Shown: positions 9,155 through 18,327 of the stretch, piece after piece
How the letters are laid out: each line of letters opens with the position of its first letter
Numbering within the stretch: the first letter of the stretch is position 1
From: Photorhabdus noenieputensis
GTDB lineage: Bacteria > Pseudomonadota > Gammaproteobacteria > Enterobacterales > Enterobacteriaceae
NCBI RefSeq assembly: GCF_018448935.1
Contig: NZ_RCWC01000017.1
Coordinates: 1 to 64,000 of the forward strand
DNA: 64,000 nt
Direction of reading: 5' to 3'
Notes under the pieces: model-generated
What the model was told of the DNA's origin: nothing
The model's input: only the letters and a program-made list of their open reading frames with translations
Database searches by the model: none
Position numbers and translations under genes: made by a program

Positions 9155-9571
9155 TCAAACCATTTTACTTGCCCTATTTCGGATGGCACATATCATCGCA
9201 TGCAGCCCCTGCGTGCGTGAGGGTGTAAGATGTTGCTCCAAAGATAATTTTCCAAAATATTCAGTCACATCCAAATCCAGAATCTCCTGGGGTGTTTTAT
9301 CCTGAAACAGAATAAAGACAATCGCAACCAATCCTTTAACAATAGCGGCATCACTGTCACCAATAAATTCCACTTTATTTTGGTGATTCATTCTCAGCAG
9401 TATCCACACCTGACTCTGGCAACCTGCGATTAAATTCTCAGATTGGCGCTGTTCGTCAGTAAGAGGAGGCAACCTCGCCCCCAGTTCAATCATATAGAGA
9501 TATCTTTCTTCCCAGTTCTGACAACGGGAAAAATTACGTAATAACTTATTTGTGTCGGGCAAACTTGCCAT
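9155..9571 (-). CDS. sufE: cysteine desulfuration protein SufE
   Basis: SufE accepts the persulfide sulfur from SufS and passes it to the SufBCD scaffold for Fe-S assembly under stress. The protein is 138 aa, the usual length. The acceptor cysteine lies in [12 protein letters not shown] (Cys51). It is the last gene of sufABCDSE, 36 bases after sufS. Confidence 0.96.
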   Translation of the reverse strand: MASLPDTNKLLRNFSRCQNWEERYLYMIELGARLPPLTDEQRQSENLIAGCQSQVWILLRMNHQNKVEFIGDSDAAIVKGLVAIVFILFQDKTPQEILDLDVTEYFGKLSLEQHLTPSRTQGLHAMICAIRNRASKMV

Positions 9572-9607
9572 GACTTTTTCCTTATCACTCTTTTGATCTA
9601 TACCAGC

Positions 9608-10846
9608 TCAACCCAGTAACTGCTCTATTCGCTGCAACGCAACAACAAGCGCATCAATATCTTCTTGCGTAGTATAAATCGCCAATGATGCCCTACACAT
9701 ACTGGAAACGTGATAATGCTCCATTAAAGGAAGGACACAATGATGTCCGGTACGGATCGCTATTCCATATTGATCAAGGAAACTCCCCACATCATAAGCA
9801 TGGTGCTGACCAAGGTTGAACGCAATAACCCCCTGACGCTGCTCAGGGCCATACAATTTCAGGGTTCTGACCTCTTTCAGCCGTGCTATTGCATAATCCA
9901 TCAGTGCCTGTTCATGTTGCTGAATTTCATCCAGCCCAAGTGAAGTGACATAATCGACAGCAGCACCAAGCCCAATAATTCCCGTAATATTTGGGGTTCC
10001 CGCTTCAAATCGCCACGGTGGTTCTGCATAGGTTATCCCCTTTTGCAGGCTAACCTGTTTTATTATCGCGCCACCCCCTTCCCAAGGAGGCATAGCATCC
10101 AGCAAAGATTTACGCCCATAAAGCACACCGATGCCTGTTGGACCATATAATTTGTGGCTGGAAAAAACATAGAAATCACAATCCAGATCCTGCACATCAA
10201 CTTTCTTATGCATAATGGCCTGAGCGCCATCGACCAGAATATGTAACCGGCTCCCCTGCTCATCAGCCAGTTTTCTTGCCTGTTTTATGATTTGACGTAC
10301 AGGATTCACGGTGCCAAGCACATTAGAAAGATGAGTAAAAGAAAGCAATTTAGTACGTGAATCAATCAGAGAGGCTAAAATTGCTTGATCCAATTCGCCA
10401 TTCTCATTCAATGGCCATATTCTAATTTCAAATCCAATCTGTTCTGACAGCATATACCACGGAACGATATTGGCGTGATGTTCCATTTCAGTAATAACAA
10501 TATTATCGCCATTATTGATAAATTTGCGGCCATAACTGTTAGCAATCAGATTAATCCCTTCTGTCGTACCTTTGACGAACACAATCTCTTCATTACTTTG
10601 AGCATGAATAAATTGCGCCATCTGGTAGCGCACATTTTCAACCATCCGAGTAGCCGCGGAACTCAGGGTATGAATTCCCCGATGAACTGCCGCATACTGG
10701 TGCAAACAAAATTCACTTTCTCGTTCAATAACCGAAACCGGCTTCTGAGCACTAGCAGCACTATCAAGATAAACCAATGGATGTCCATTAACCTGTTGAG
10801 CTAACACCGGAAAATCTTGCCGTACCTTTTTTACAGAAAAAGTCAT
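9608..10846 (-). CDS. sufS: cysteine desulfurase SufS
   Basis: This PLP enzyme releases sulfur from L-cysteine as a persulfide and gives alanine. The 412-aa protein shows the PLP-lysine motif [17 protein letters not shown] and the persulfide cysteine in [11 protein letters not shown] near residue 370, typical of class II desulfurases. Its start overlaps the sufD stop by 4 bases, so translation is coupled. Confidence 0.97.
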   Translation of the reverse strand: MTFSVKKVRQDFPVLAQQVNGHPLVYLDSAASAQKPVSVIERESEFCLHQYAAVHRGIHTLSSAATRMVENVRYQMAQFIHAQSNEEIVFVKGTTEGINLIANSYGRKFINNGDNIVITEMEHHANIVPWYMLSEQIGFEIRIWPLNENGELDQAILASLIDSRTKLLSFTHLSNVLGTVNPVRQIIKQARKLADEQGSRLHILVDGAQAIMHKKVDVQDLDCDFYVFSSHKLYGPTGIGVLYGRKSLLDAMPPWEGGGAIIKQVSLQKGITYAEPPWRFEAGTPNITGIIGLGAAVDYVTSLGLDEIQQHEQALMDYAIARLKEVRTLKLYGPEQRQGVIAFNLGQHHAYDVGSFLDQYGIAIRTGHHCVLPLMEHYHVSSMCRASLAIYTTQEDIDALVVALQRIEQLLG

Positions 10847-12156
10847 TTTTCCACTCTCGCTAAACGGTGCTTAATGTGTTTCATCACAACGGCTTTCAGG
10901 GATTCATCTTCAATAGATTCAGTCAGCTCAGCAGCAAAAGCAAATACCATCATATGCTCTGCATCACGTCGGTTGATACCACGTGATTGCAGATAAAACA
11001 GTTGTTCTTCATCTATCCGACCAACGGTCGCACCATGACTGCATTTCACATCATCAGCGTAAATTTCCAGTTGAGGTTTGGTATCTACTTCTGCCTGTTT
11101 ACCTAACAACAAATTGTTATTGGTCATTTGTCCGTCAGTTTTCAATGCATGAGGCGCTACTTTAATCATGCCGTTAAATACCGCTTTGCTCTGATCCATC
11201 ACAATGGTTTTATGCAACTGACGGCTTTCACAATACCCCTTATTATGTTCCAAATAAGTACGAGTATCGGCGACCTCTTTTCCTTGCGGCAACAGTAAGC
11301 TGTTCAACGACAGATTGGCCCCTTCGCCATTCAACTTAACACTGGTATTGTGTCGGCCAAGCCCAGAACCTAGTAAAAAACTGGTGCTTTTTACTTGAGC
11401 ATCACGACCAATCACAATATCGTTATGTGCAAAGTGGTAACTTGCACTGTTCTCAACCCCCAGTTTTATATGGGCGAAATGGGCATTATCCCCCACTTCC
11501 GCAGTCAATCGGCTTCCTGTCATATGAGGTTGCTGTTTATCAATACTGACGAAATGTTCAATCACGCTGGCACTCGCATTCGTGCCTACGGCAATGTGGT
11601 AGCGATAATGACTGCTATTCAATACTTCACTACTGTGACCACTGGTTATATTCAGCAGGTACAGCGGCTTTTCTGCCACTTGTCCAGCCTTTAGCGTAAT
11701 AACCAAAGGTTGTTGGGACAAGCTCTCTGTCAGATGCAGAAAAATCTCACTTTGTATCGGTACCGGCAGCCCACTTTTGTTATCCAGTAAATTTAGTTGA
11801 TAGGGTCCAAATTCGTAGGAACTGAGTAAAGGTGAAAAACAACCATCCACCATAACAACGCGCCAACAATCTATCGGAATCGCCAGTTGTTCACATTGCG
11901 CTACTGTCAATTCCCAAGTTTTGCTGCTGTATTGCTGATTTAACAACTTATCCAGCGGAGTATAACGCCAATCTTCATGTCTGAATTGGGGAAAGCCGGT
12001 TTGAGTGACTCGTTGCCAATGCAAACTGGCATGAGATGAATCCTCACCATGACGGCAACGATATAAATTTGCAAAACGTGCTAATGCTTGCTGGTTACGT
12101 TCTGCAACCTGCCGCACTTTTTCAGCTTTTTCACTGTTGGTCAATAAGCCAGCCAT
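10843..12156 (-). CDS. sufD: Fe-S scaffold subunit SufD
   Basis: SufD partners SufB and SufC in the SufBC2D assembly complex. The start is the ATG at 12156 ([13 protein letters not shown]), matching the E. coli N-terminus and preceded by GGAGGAGCAAGG; this gives 437 aa and a 26-base overlap with sufC. The C-terminal half is the right-handed beta-helix core with [20 protein letters not shown], which holds the conserved His of the SufB-SufD interface. An open frame continues upstream to 12234 but would add residues absent from the family. Confidence 0.95.
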   Translation of the reverse strand: MAGLLTNSEKAEKVRQVAERNQQALARFANLYRCRHGEDSSHASLHWQRVTQTGFPQFRHEDWRYTPLDKLLNQQYSSKTWELTVAQCEQLAIPIDCWRVVMVDGCFSPLLSSYEFGPYQLNLLDNKSGLPVPIQSEIFLHLTESLSQQPLVITLKAGQVAEKPLYLLNITSGHSSEVLNSSHYRYHIAVGTNASASVIEHFVSIDKQQPHMTGSRLTAEVGDNAHFAHIKLGVENSASYHFAHNDIVIGRDAQVKSTSFLLGSGLGRHNTSVKLNGEGANLSLNSLLLPQGKEVADTRTYLEHNKGYCESRQLHKTIVMDQSKAVFNGMIKVAPHALKTDGQMTNNNLLLGKQAEVDTKPQLEIYADDVKCSHGATVGRIDEEQLFYLQSRGINRRDAEHMMVFAFAAELTESIEDESLKAVVMKHIKHRLARVEK

Positions 12157-12877
12157 AACCTTGCTCCTCCAACTTTTTCGCCAAACTGAAATCACCGGAT
12201 TTAATAATTCTCCCCTGATAAAGTACATGCACAAAATCAGGTTTCACGTAATCCAAAATACGTTGGTAATGGGTCACAATAATGAACGAGCGGTTTGGAG
12301 CACGTAAGGAGTTCACACCATTAGCCACAATTTTCAAGGCATCAATATCCAGCCCTGAATCTGTCTCATCCAGAATACAAAGTGTCGGCTCTAGCGCGGC
12401 CATTTGCAGAATATCATTACGTTTTTTCTCACCACCGGAAAAACCGACATTGACTGAACGTGTCAGCAAATCCGGCGGCATATCCAACAATTCAATTTTT
12501 TCTTCGATAAAATCGGCAAAATCAAAGCGATCTAGCGGCTCCTGATGGCGATACTGACGGACAGCGTTCACTGCGGTTTGCAGGAAAAATTGATTACTGA
12601 CACCCGGAATTTCTACCGGATATTGAAAAGCCAGGAAAATCCCCTCCCTGGCTCGCTCTTCTGGCTCAAATCCAAGTAAATTTTTGCCTTTAAAGGTGAT
12701 TTCGCCATCATCAATTTCATACTCTTCACGGCCGGCTAACGTTGCTGATAATGTACTTTTACCGGAACCATTTGGCCCCATAATGGCATGAATTTCACCC
12801 GGTTTAACTTCAAGATTTAATCCTTTTAAGATTTCATTACCTTCAACACTGACTCGTAACTTTTTAATACTTAACAT
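12131..12877 (-). CDS. sufC: Fe-S assembly ATPase SufC
   Basis: SufC is the ABC-type ATPase that drives conformational change in SufBC2D. The protein is 248 aa. It shows Walker A GPNGSGKST, the Q-loop region, the signature FSGGEKKR, Walker B LCILDETDSGLD and H-loop IIVTHYQR. There are no membrane segments, as expected for this soluble ABC protein. Confidence 0.97.
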   Translation of the reverse strand: MLSIKKLRVSVEGNEILKGLNLEVKPGEIHAIMGPNGSGKSTLSATLAGREEYEIDDGEITFKGKNLLGFEPEERAREGIFLAFQYPVEIPGVSNQFFLQTAVNAVRQYRHQEPLDRFDFADFIEEKIELLDMPPDLLTRSVNVGFSGGEKKRNDILQMAALEPTLCILDETDSGLDIDALKIVANGVNSLRAPNRSFIIVTHYQRILDYVKPDFVHVLYQGRIIKSGDFSLAKKLEEQGYGWLIDQQ

Positions 12878-12934
12878 ATTACATGCCTTCGAACGACCTA
12901 ACGTTCTGTCATAAAAAAGGGAAACCGGGAAAAC

Positions 12935-14431
12935 TCATCCAACGCTGTGTTCAAGACTGATCGCCAGCAATTTTTGTGCTTCAACGGCAAATTCAAGGGG
13001 AAGTTCAGAGAACACATCCTTACAGAATCCATTAACAATCATGGAAATCGCATCATCTTCACTGATGCCTCGTTGCAAGCAATAGAACAATTGATCTTCA
13101 CCAATGCGGGAGGTTGTCGCTTCATGCTCCAGTTGCGCCGTATTATTTTGAACTTCTACATAAGGGAATGTATGCGCACCACACTCAGTACCAATCAACA
13201 TGGAGTCACATTGGGTATAGTTACGAGCGTTTTCTGCTCCCGGCAATATTTTGACCAACCCACGATAACTATTCTGACTACAGCCAGCAGAAATGCCCTT
13301 TGAAATAATGGTCGATTTAGTGTTACGGCCGATGTGGATCATCTTGGTACCGGTATCTGCCTGTTGAGTGCCGTTAGTCAGAGCCACGGAGAAAAATTCA
13401 CCAATCGAATTATCCCCTTTCAGGATCACACTGGGATATTTCCAGGTAATTGCGGAACCGGTTTCCGATTGAGTCCAAGACATTTTGGCATTTTCGCCTT
13501 CACATAACGCTCTTTTAGTGACAAAGTTGAGAATTCCCCCTGTATTGTCACCCCCTGAGAACCAGTTCTGTACCGTGGAATATTTCACTTCGGCATCTTT
13601 ATGGATAATCACTTCGACAACCGCGGCATGAAGTTGATAGCTATCACGCACCGGCGCAGAGCATCCTTCTATATAGCTGACATAGCTACCTTCATCAGCG
13701 ATCAGGATAGTGCGCTCAAATTGTCCCGTTTTCGCCGCGTTGATACGGAAATAGGTGGACAGTTCCATTGGGCATCGAACACCTTTTGGCACATAAACAA
13801 AAGTACCATCAGAAGCCACTGCGGCATTCAACGCGGCAAAAAAATTATCGTGGCTTGCAACCACACTGCCGAGGTATTTACGGACCAATCCGGGATATTC
13901 CTGTATCGCTTCACTAAATGAGCAGAAAATAATCCCCTCTTTCGCTAATTTATCCCGATAGGTCGTTGAAACAGAAACGGAGTCAAAAATAGCATCTACC
14001 GCAACAGCTTCACCTTCCCGTACAGGAACACCCAACTTATCAAATGCTTCTTCAATTTCCGCGGTTAAATAGCTATTAGCTTGCTCCGCTCCAGTTCCTT
14101 GAACAACACCAGATTGTGAATCGCAACTATCATCACAAGCACCACATGAAGGTGCTGAGTAATAACTGTAATCCTGATAATCAAGATTGGGATAATTGGC
14201 TTTCAACCAATGAGGTTCTTCCATTCCTAGCCAATGGCGATAAGCCTCCAGCCGAAATTCAAGCATCCATTCTGGCTCATTGCGTTTTGCGGAAATAGCC
14301 CGCACAACTTCTTCACTCAAACCTTTAGCCAATTCATCCGTCGCTACCTGAGTGAAGAAGCCTTCTTTATAGCGATGATCGCTGAGCCAAGTCTGCACAT
14401 CATCACTGATTTCTACATTGCTCTGAGACAT
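12935..14431 (-). CDS. sufB: Fe-S scaffold subunit SufB
   Basis: SufB is the scaffold on which the cluster forms. The start is the ATG at 14431 ([15 protein letters not shown]), giving 498 aa and aligning with E. coli SufB (495 aa). Highly conserved stretches include [44 protein letters not shown] and the C-terminal [15 protein letters not shown]. SufA's stop lies 12 bases upstream. Confidence 0.96.
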   Translation of the reverse strand: MSQSNVEISDDVQTWLSDHRYKEGFFTQVATDELAKGLSEEVVRAISAKRNEPEWMLEFRLEAYRHWLGMEEPHWLKANYPNLDYQDYSYYSAPSCGACDDSCDSQSGVVQGTGAEQANSYLTAEIEEAFDKLGVPVREGEAVAVDAIFDSVSVSTTYRDKLAKEGIIFCSFSEAIQEYPGLVRKYLGSVVASHDNFFAALNAAVASDGTFVYVPKGVRCPMELSTYFRINAAKTGQFERTILIADEGSYVSYIEGCSAPVRDSYQLHAAVVEVIIHKDAEVKYSTVQNWFSGGDNTGGILNFVTKRALCEGENAKMSWTQSETGSAITWKYPSVILKGDNSIGEFFSVALTNGTQQADTGTKMIHIGRNTKSTIISKGISAGCSQNSYRGLVKILPGAENARNYTQCDSMLIGTECGAHTFPYVEVQNNTAQLEHEATTSRIGEDQLFYCLQRGISEDDAISMIVNGFCKDVFSELPLEFAVEAQKLLAISLEHSVG

Positions 14432-14443
14432 ATATTGGTACAC

Positions 14444-14812
14444 TTATATACCAAAGCTTTCACCACACCCACAGGCATGTTGTGCTTTTGGATTATTGAA
14501 TTTAAATATCTGATTTAAACCTTCACGAACGAAATCCACTTCAGTACCATCAATAAATGGCATTGCTTTCAGAGGGACATATAGACACGCGCCTTCATTT
14601 TCATACCTCAGATCATCAGGTGCGGGATCACTAACCATCTCAAACACATAGCCAAAGCCGGCACATCCCGATTGCTTAACCCCCAGATATAACCCTTTGC
14701 TTTGTGGGTCTTGCTGCATCAACTTTAAGATCTGCGCTGCGGCTCTCGCGGTGATGGTGATTCCTTGCCATGCGGTTTCATTCAGAGAAAAGGTTTCAAC
14801 ACTGCTTGTCAT
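14444..14812 (-). CDS. sufA: A-type Fe-S carrier SufA
   Basis: SufA receives clusters from SufBCD and delivers them to target proteins. The three ligand cysteines are present in KQSGCAGFGYVFE and in the C-terminal CGCGESFGI. The start at the ATG 14812 is preferred because GAGG lies 8 bases upstream; a GTG at 14824 is in frame but has no such site. The product is 122 aa (E. coli 122). It is first in the suf operon. Confidence 0.96.
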   Translation of the reverse strand: MTSSVETFSLNETAWQGITITARAAAQILKLMQQDPQSKGLYLGVKQSGCAGFGYVFEMVSDPAPDDLRYENEGACLYVPLKAMPFIDGTEVDFVREGLNQIFKFNNPKAQHACGCGESFGI

Positions 14813-14880
14813 AGTTGACCTCACATTTATTCTATAGCTATTCTTGCCGCCGTTATCGGAGTGCTCTCCTCCCGTATAAT

Positions 14881-14899
14881 GGTAATGATAACCTTTATC
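14881..14899 (-). promoter_or_regulatory. Fur-type box in the suf promoter
   Basis: On the minus strand GATAAAGGTTATCATTACC matches the 19-bp Fur consensus GATAATGATAATCATTATC at most positions. It lies about 70 bases before sufA, consistent with known iron control of suf in E. coli. IscR and OxyR sites could not be judged by eye. Confidence 0.6.
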
Positions 14900-14929
14900 A
14901 CTTCAACCATTTGTTTTAAGAGGATATAC

Positions 14930-15236
14930 CTTAACAAGGTTAAATTTTATTCGAATACGATAATTTATGTTCATTTCATATGAAGGTATCTCTTTAATTT
15001 ACTGTTTTATCTATAAATTATTAGTTTGATCAATTGTGCTATCTTTTACTTATTAGCGTAAAATAAAAGCACAAAAAGTTCATCAGAAACACTATTTGAT
15101 GTGAACTTTCAGATATACGGGAGAGTAGTTCCTTTCCCAGTATGAAAATAGCAGCCAACCAGATAAAATTGACATAGTTAGCCGAAGATGCAAAATAGAG
15201 ATTGTCATTATGATCATAATATATAGAAATAGCATT
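14930..15236. other. intergenic region before the hok repeats
   Basis: This is AT-rich sequence. From about 15057 a segment (AAAGCACAAAAAGTT ... CTTTCAGATATAC) recurs before cassette 3 at 16908-16960. An open frame on the minus strand at 15039-15254 has no supporting features. Confidence 0.4.
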
Positions 15237-15553
15237 TCTATTTAATCGAGACAATTAATCAAGCGCATTAAGAAACAATTTCATCTATATATTCCATCAT
15301 CAATATCCCTTCCTTTCTTTATTAATAGCTTTACTAGCTGGTTAATTTAATTCGAAGGTATTACATGACAATAATAAATATTTTCAAGATCTTGCATCTT
15401 ATATGAATAAAAGTATACTGCCTCCGGGTGCTTGAGACTTTCTGTCTTAAGCATTATGTTTCAGGCAGAAAGAGAAAAGCCCCATCCGACTATAAATCGA
15501 AATGAGGCTATCCCTATGCCTAGCAACGTAAGGCTAGCCTCTTGCCTCTTACC

Positions 15554-15559
15554 TGATAA
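15554..15559 (-). promoter_or_regulatory. degraded sok-type antisense promoter, cassette 1
   Basis: On the minus strand the -35 is TTATCA (15559-15554) and the -10 TACGTT (15530-15525). The spacer is 23 bases instead of 16 because GCCTCTT is tandemly duplicated (15537-15550). Cassettes 2 and 3 have TTGTCA-16-TATGTT here. Antisense transcription of cassette 1 is therefore probably weak or absent. Confidence 0.6.
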
Positions 15560-15578
15560 AAAGCAAGGAGAGAAGGTG

Positions 15579-15737
15579 ATGAAGCCGCAAAAAATCGCAA
15601 TATTTAGTTTGATCATTATTTGTGTGACATTACTCATATTCACGTGGATAACAAGGGGTTCAATCTGTAAACTCCATATCAAACGAGGTAATACAGAGGT
15701 TGCGGCAATCATGGCTTACGAATCCAGCGACAGGTAA
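15579..15737 (+). CDS. Hok/Gef-family type I toxin, copy 1
   Basis: This 52-aa membrane peptide begins MKPQKIAIFSLIIICVTLL and continues with the Hok hallmarks: one membrane helix, FTWITRGSICKL with the conserved Cys, then RGNTEVAAIMAYES. Hok peptides depolarise the inner membrane. AAGGAG lies 8-13 bases upstream of the ATG. A mok-type leader starts at ATG 15456 and is in frame with the toxin, so a 93-residue fused product is possible, as with MokC of E. coli. Length and motifs are complete, so the peptide is likely still toxic if translated. Confidence 0.92.
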   Translation: MKPQKIAIFSLIIICVTLLIFTWITRGSICKLHIKRGNTEVAAIMAYESSDR

Positions 15738-15747
15738 GGCAACCTTA

Positions 15748-15775
15748 GGCGGGAGGTTTTTACTCCCGCCCTTTT
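15748..15775 (+). terminator. GC-rich hairpin after toxin copy 1
   Basis: GGCGGGAG and CTCCCGCC form an 8-bp stem followed by CTTTTAG. It is either the terminator or an internal stem, because the fold-back partner of the 5' end lies beyond it at 15796-15807. Confidence 0.7.
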
Positions 15776-16084
15776 AGATGTTGTTATGACTTGGTTCTCA
15801 GGCACCCTTCATATTTAAGCGGCATTAAGCATAAATTAAAGCTACTGAAACTCTGGCATTCTTGGATTCACATAATAAGTGCAACATCGTTAACCGGAGA
15901 TGTAAAATAGAGGTTGTTATTATATATTTTCTATTTAATCAACTCAATTAATCAAATGCATTAAGAAACCATTTTATCTATATATTCCATCATCAACATT
16001 CCTTCCTTTCTTTATTAATAGCTATACTGGCTGGTTAATTTAATTAGAAGGTATTACGTGACTATAATAAATATTTTCAATATC

Positions 16085-16112
16085 TTGCATCTTAGATGAA
16101 TAAAAGTATACT
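16085..16112 (+). promoter_or_regulatory. toxin promoter, cassette 2
   Basis: TTGCAT (16085-16090), 16 bases, TATACT (16107-16112). The same promoter stands at 15392-15419 and 17147-17174. Transcription would start just at the GGGTGCTTGAGA block. Confidence 0.75.
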
Positions 16113-16182
16113 GCCTCCGGGTGCTTGAGACTTTCTGTCTTGAGCATTATGTTCTAAGCAAGAATTATGTTTCAAGCAGAAA

Positions 16183-16230
16183 GAGAAAAGCCCCATCCGA
16201 CTATAAATCGAAATGAGGCTACTCCTAATG
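16183..16230 (-). ncRNA. sok-type antisense RNA, cassette 2
   Basis: On the minus strand TTGTCA (16264-16259), 16 bases and TATGTT (16242-16237) form a promoter. The transcript would run through AGCCTCAT ... ATGGGGCT, an 8-bp stem with one G-U pair, ending in TTTTCTCTTT. This makes an RNA of about 48 bases complementary to the mok leader, as Sok RNA does in R1. Confidence 0.65.
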
Positions 16231-16283
16231 CTGAACAACATAAGGCTAGCCTCTTCCCTGACAAAAAGCAAGGAGAGAAGGCG

Positions 16284-16442
16284 ATGAAGCCACAAAAAAT
16301 CGTAATATTTAGTTTGATCGTTATTTGTGTGACATTACTTCTGTTCACATGGATAACAAGAGGTTCACTCTGTAAACTCCATATCAAACGAGGTAATACC
16401 GAGGTTGCGGCAATCATGGCTTACGAATCCAGCGACAGGTAA
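16284..16442 (+). CDS. Hok/Gef-family type I toxin, copy 2
   Basis: This 52-aa peptide differs from copy 1 at a few positions (IVIFSLIVICVTLLLFTW, GSLCKL). It has the conserved Cys and the EVAAIMAYES tail. A mok-type leader starts at ATG 16167 and is in frame (39 codons plus the toxin). AAGGAG precedes the ATG. The promoter, antisense promoter and fold-back pair are all present, so this cassette looks complete. Confidence 0.93.
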   Translation: MKPQKIVIFSLIVICVTLLLFTWITRGSLCKLHIKRGNTEVAAIMAYESSDR

Positions 16443-16452
16443 GGCAACCTTA

Positions 16453-16480
16453 GGCGGGAGGCTTTTACTCCCGCCCTTTT
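16453..16480 (+). terminator. GC-rich hairpin after toxin copy 2
   Basis: GGCGGGAG / CTCCCGCC stem followed by CTTTTAG, the same as in unit 1. Confidence 0.7.
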
Positions 16481-16811
16481 AGATGTTGTTATGGCTTAGT
16501 TCTCAGGCACCCTTCATATTTCAGTGGAATTAAACAATAATTAAAATCACTGAAATTTTAACATTAATTGATATATACTGGTGTTTACAGATTTGAATAA
16601 ATATTTGCAATTAGATTTTTTCCTATTTCAATATTAATTTTTTAATATAATTACGCAATTAACTCAAACAACCCATAATATTATAAAAATATCGATAAAC
16701 TCCATAAATATCTATACTTCTTAAATGTTATTGCAACTCAATTCAATTACCGTAAAAAATAAATTTTTCACTTAAATATCAGGTTATTCCACATCAATAA
16801 CCCACTTCTAT

Positions 16812-16848
16812 TTTTATATTTTATATTTTATATTTTATATTTTATCCA
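16812..16848. repeat. short tandem repeat of ATATTTT
   Basis: About four head-to-tail ATATTTT units lie just before the menI fossil. The corresponding place next to intact menI (about 17900-17913) has a single unit, so the array expanded or contracted after duplication. Confidence 0.7.
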
Positions 16849-16880
16849 AGAAAACCTGATGTGGTTAGCCAAGAGTAAGA
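16837..16880 (-). pseudogene. fossil of the menI 3' end
   Basis: The minus-strand codons read L-T-T-S-G-F-L-G-stop, matching the end of menI (L-T-T-S-V-L-P-G-stop) and the surrounding bases. It is only about ten codons long and marks the junction of the tandem duplication. Confidence 0.7.
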
Positions 16881-17228
16881 GGATATATACTGATTAACGC
16901 AAGACAAAAGCACAAAAAGTTAATCAGAAATACTATTGATGCGAGCTTTCAGATATACAGGAAAATGGCTCTATCCCCGGAATGAGGGATTCTATTTAAT
17001 CAATATAATTAATTAAACGCATTAAGAATGCCATTTTATCTATATATTCCATTTTCAACATCCCTCTATATTTTTATTAATAGCTTCACTAGCTGGCTAA
17101 TTTAATTTGAAGGTATTACTTGACCATAATAAATATTTTCAAGATCTTGCATCTCATATGAATAAAAGTATACTGCCTCCGGGTGCTTGAGACTTTCTGT
17201 CTTGAGCATGATATTCCAAGCAAAAATT

Positions 17229-17348
17229 ATGTTTCAGGCAGAAAGAGAAAAGCCCCATCCGACTATAAATCGAAATGAGGCTACTCCTATGTCCAACAAC
17301 ATAAGGCTAGCCTCTTACCTGACAAAAAGCAAGGAGAGAAGGCTATGA
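17229..17348 (+). CDS. mok-type leader ORF coupled to toxin copy 3
   Basis: This 39-codon frame starts ATG 17229 (MFQAEREKPHPTINRNEA) and stops with TGA overlapping the toxin start as ATGA, the arrangement expected for translational coupling. In units 1 and 2 small insertions (+7 and +1 bases) put the leader in frame with the toxin instead. Confidence 0.65.
   Translation: MFQAEREKPHPTINRNEATPMSNNIRLASYLTKSKERRL
17244..17291 (-). ncRNA. sok-type antisense RNA, cassette 3
   Basis: The minus-strand promoter is TTGTCA (17325-17320), 16 bases, TATGTT (17303-17298). The terminator stem AGCCTCAT / ATGGGGCT is followed by a U tract. The layout is identical to cassette 2. Confidence 0.65.
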
Positions 17349-17503
17349 AGCCGCAAAAAATCGTAATATTTAGTTTGATCGTTATTTGTGTGACATTACT
17401 CTTGTTCACATGGATAACAAGAGGTTCACTCTGTAAACTCCATATTAAACGAGGTAATACCGAGGTTGCGGCAATCATGGCTTACGAATCCAGAGACAGG
17501 TAA
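17345..17503 (+). CDS. Hok/Gef-family type I toxin, copy 3
   Basis: This 52-aa peptide is identical to copy 2 except for the tail (ESRDR instead of ESSDR). It has a single membrane helix, the conserved Cys and EVAAIMAYES. The start is coupled by ATGA to the mok-type leader. The unit appears complete. Confidence 0.93.
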   Translation: MKPQKIVIFSLIVICVTLLLFTWITRGSLCKLHIKRGNTEVAAIMAYESRDR

Positions 17504-17513
17504 GGCAACCTTA

Positions 17514-17541
17514 GGCGGGAGGCTTTTACTCCCGCCCTTTT
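17514..17541 (+). terminator. GC-rich hairpin after toxin copy 3
   Basis: GGCGGGAG / CTCCCGCC stem followed by CTTTTAG. Confidence 0.7.
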
Positions 17542-17910
17542 AGATGTTGTTATAGCTTAGTTCTCAGGCACCCTTCATATTTCAGTGGAATTAAACAGTA
17601 ATTAGAACCACTGAAATTTTAGCATTAATTGATATATCGGCATTTACAAATTTAAGTAAAATTGTTCAATTAGTTATTTATCTATTTCAATATTAATATC
17701 CTTAATATAATTCAAAATTTAAATTCATCGAATATACATAAGAAACTCAAAAAACCCATAATATTATAAAAATATTGATAAGCTTCATAAATATATATAC
17801 TTCTTAAAGATTATCACAATTAAATTCAATTACTGTGAAAAATAACCTTTTCACTTAAATAGTAGGTTATTTATCCATACAATAACCTACTTTCATTTTT
17901 GTTTTATATT

Positions 17911-18327
17911 TTATCCAGGCAAAACTGATGTGGTTAACCGAGAGGTACAGCACAAATGCTGCCGCTCATCAAAAATATCAATTCGCCACACCTGGTGATT
18001 GCGGCCAATATGAAGAGGTTTACACACGCCTTTCACTTCACCACTACGAACCGACCGAATATGGTTAGCATTGATTTCCAGCCCAACAACTTTTTTCTCA
18101 CCTTCGGAACAGAGATACCCAGCTAAAGAACCGAGTGATTCTGCCAGCACAACAGATGCCCCGCCATGCAATAAACCAAATGGTTGACGGGTGCGATGAT
18201 CAACCGGCATTGTGCCTTCAATATAGTCATCACCGATATGCGTGATTTTTATGCCCAGATGGCCCATCATACATTGGCTATTTACTTGATTTAGGCTATC
18301 CAGTCCAATATCACGTTTCCAAATCAT
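17911..18327 (-). CDS. menI: 1,4-dihydroxy-2-naphthoyl-CoA hydrolase
   Basis: This hotdog-fold thioesterase (E. coli YdiI) releases DHNA from its CoA ester in menaquinone synthesis. The protein is 138 aa. The active-site helix GLLHGGASVVLAESLGSLAG carries the conserved HGG and catalytic Glu. Its ATG overlaps the ydiJ stop as ATGA, so the two are cotranscribed, as in E. coli. Its 3' end has been copied into the hok repeats downstream. Confidence 0.93.
   Translation of the reverse strand: MIWKRDIGLDSLNQVNSQCMMGHLGIKITHIGDDYIEGTMPVDHRTRQPFGLLHGGASVVLAESLGSLAGYLCSEGEKKVVGLEINANHIRSVRSGEVKGVCKPLHIGRNHQVWRIDIFDERQHLCCTSRLTTSVLPG

Larger units (their letters stand above)
15237..15860 (+). repeat. 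hok-type cassette repeat unit 1
   Basis: This is the first of three long direct repeats. Shared landmarks are TCTATTTAATC, a block around GCATTAAGAA, the promoter TTGCAT-16-TATACT (15392-15397 and 15414-15419), the toxin gene, a GC-rich hairpin and a 3' TCTCAGGCACCC. Divergence between units is modest, so duplication is not very recent. The boundaries are approximate. Confidence 0.8.
15880..16880 (+). repeat. hok-type cassette repeat unit 2, including a menI 3' fossil
   Basis: This unit has the same layout as unit 1 but extends further. Downstream of the toxin it keeps about 350 bases that match the spacer between cassette 3 and menI. It ends at 16837-16880 with a copy of the last ten or so codons of menI, on the minus strand (LTTSGFLG then TAA; intact menI ends LTTSVLPG). 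Units 2 and 3 are offset by 1061 bp, against 705 bp for units 1 and 2. Confidence 0.8.
16900..17935 (+). repeat. hok-type cassette repeat unit 3
   Basis: This third unit starts with the AAAGCACAAAAAGTTAATCAG block also seen upstream of unit 1 and ends in the 3' end of intact menI. It contains promoter TTGCAT-16-TATACT (17147-17174), the leader, the antisense gene, the toxin and the 3' fold-back segment. Confidence 0.8.

Noticed and set aside
15461..15712. Minus-strand frames opposite the hok cassettes (also 16172-16417 and 17287-17478)
   Set aside because: They are antisense mirror frames of the conserved toxin genes; similarity among them only reflects the repeat.
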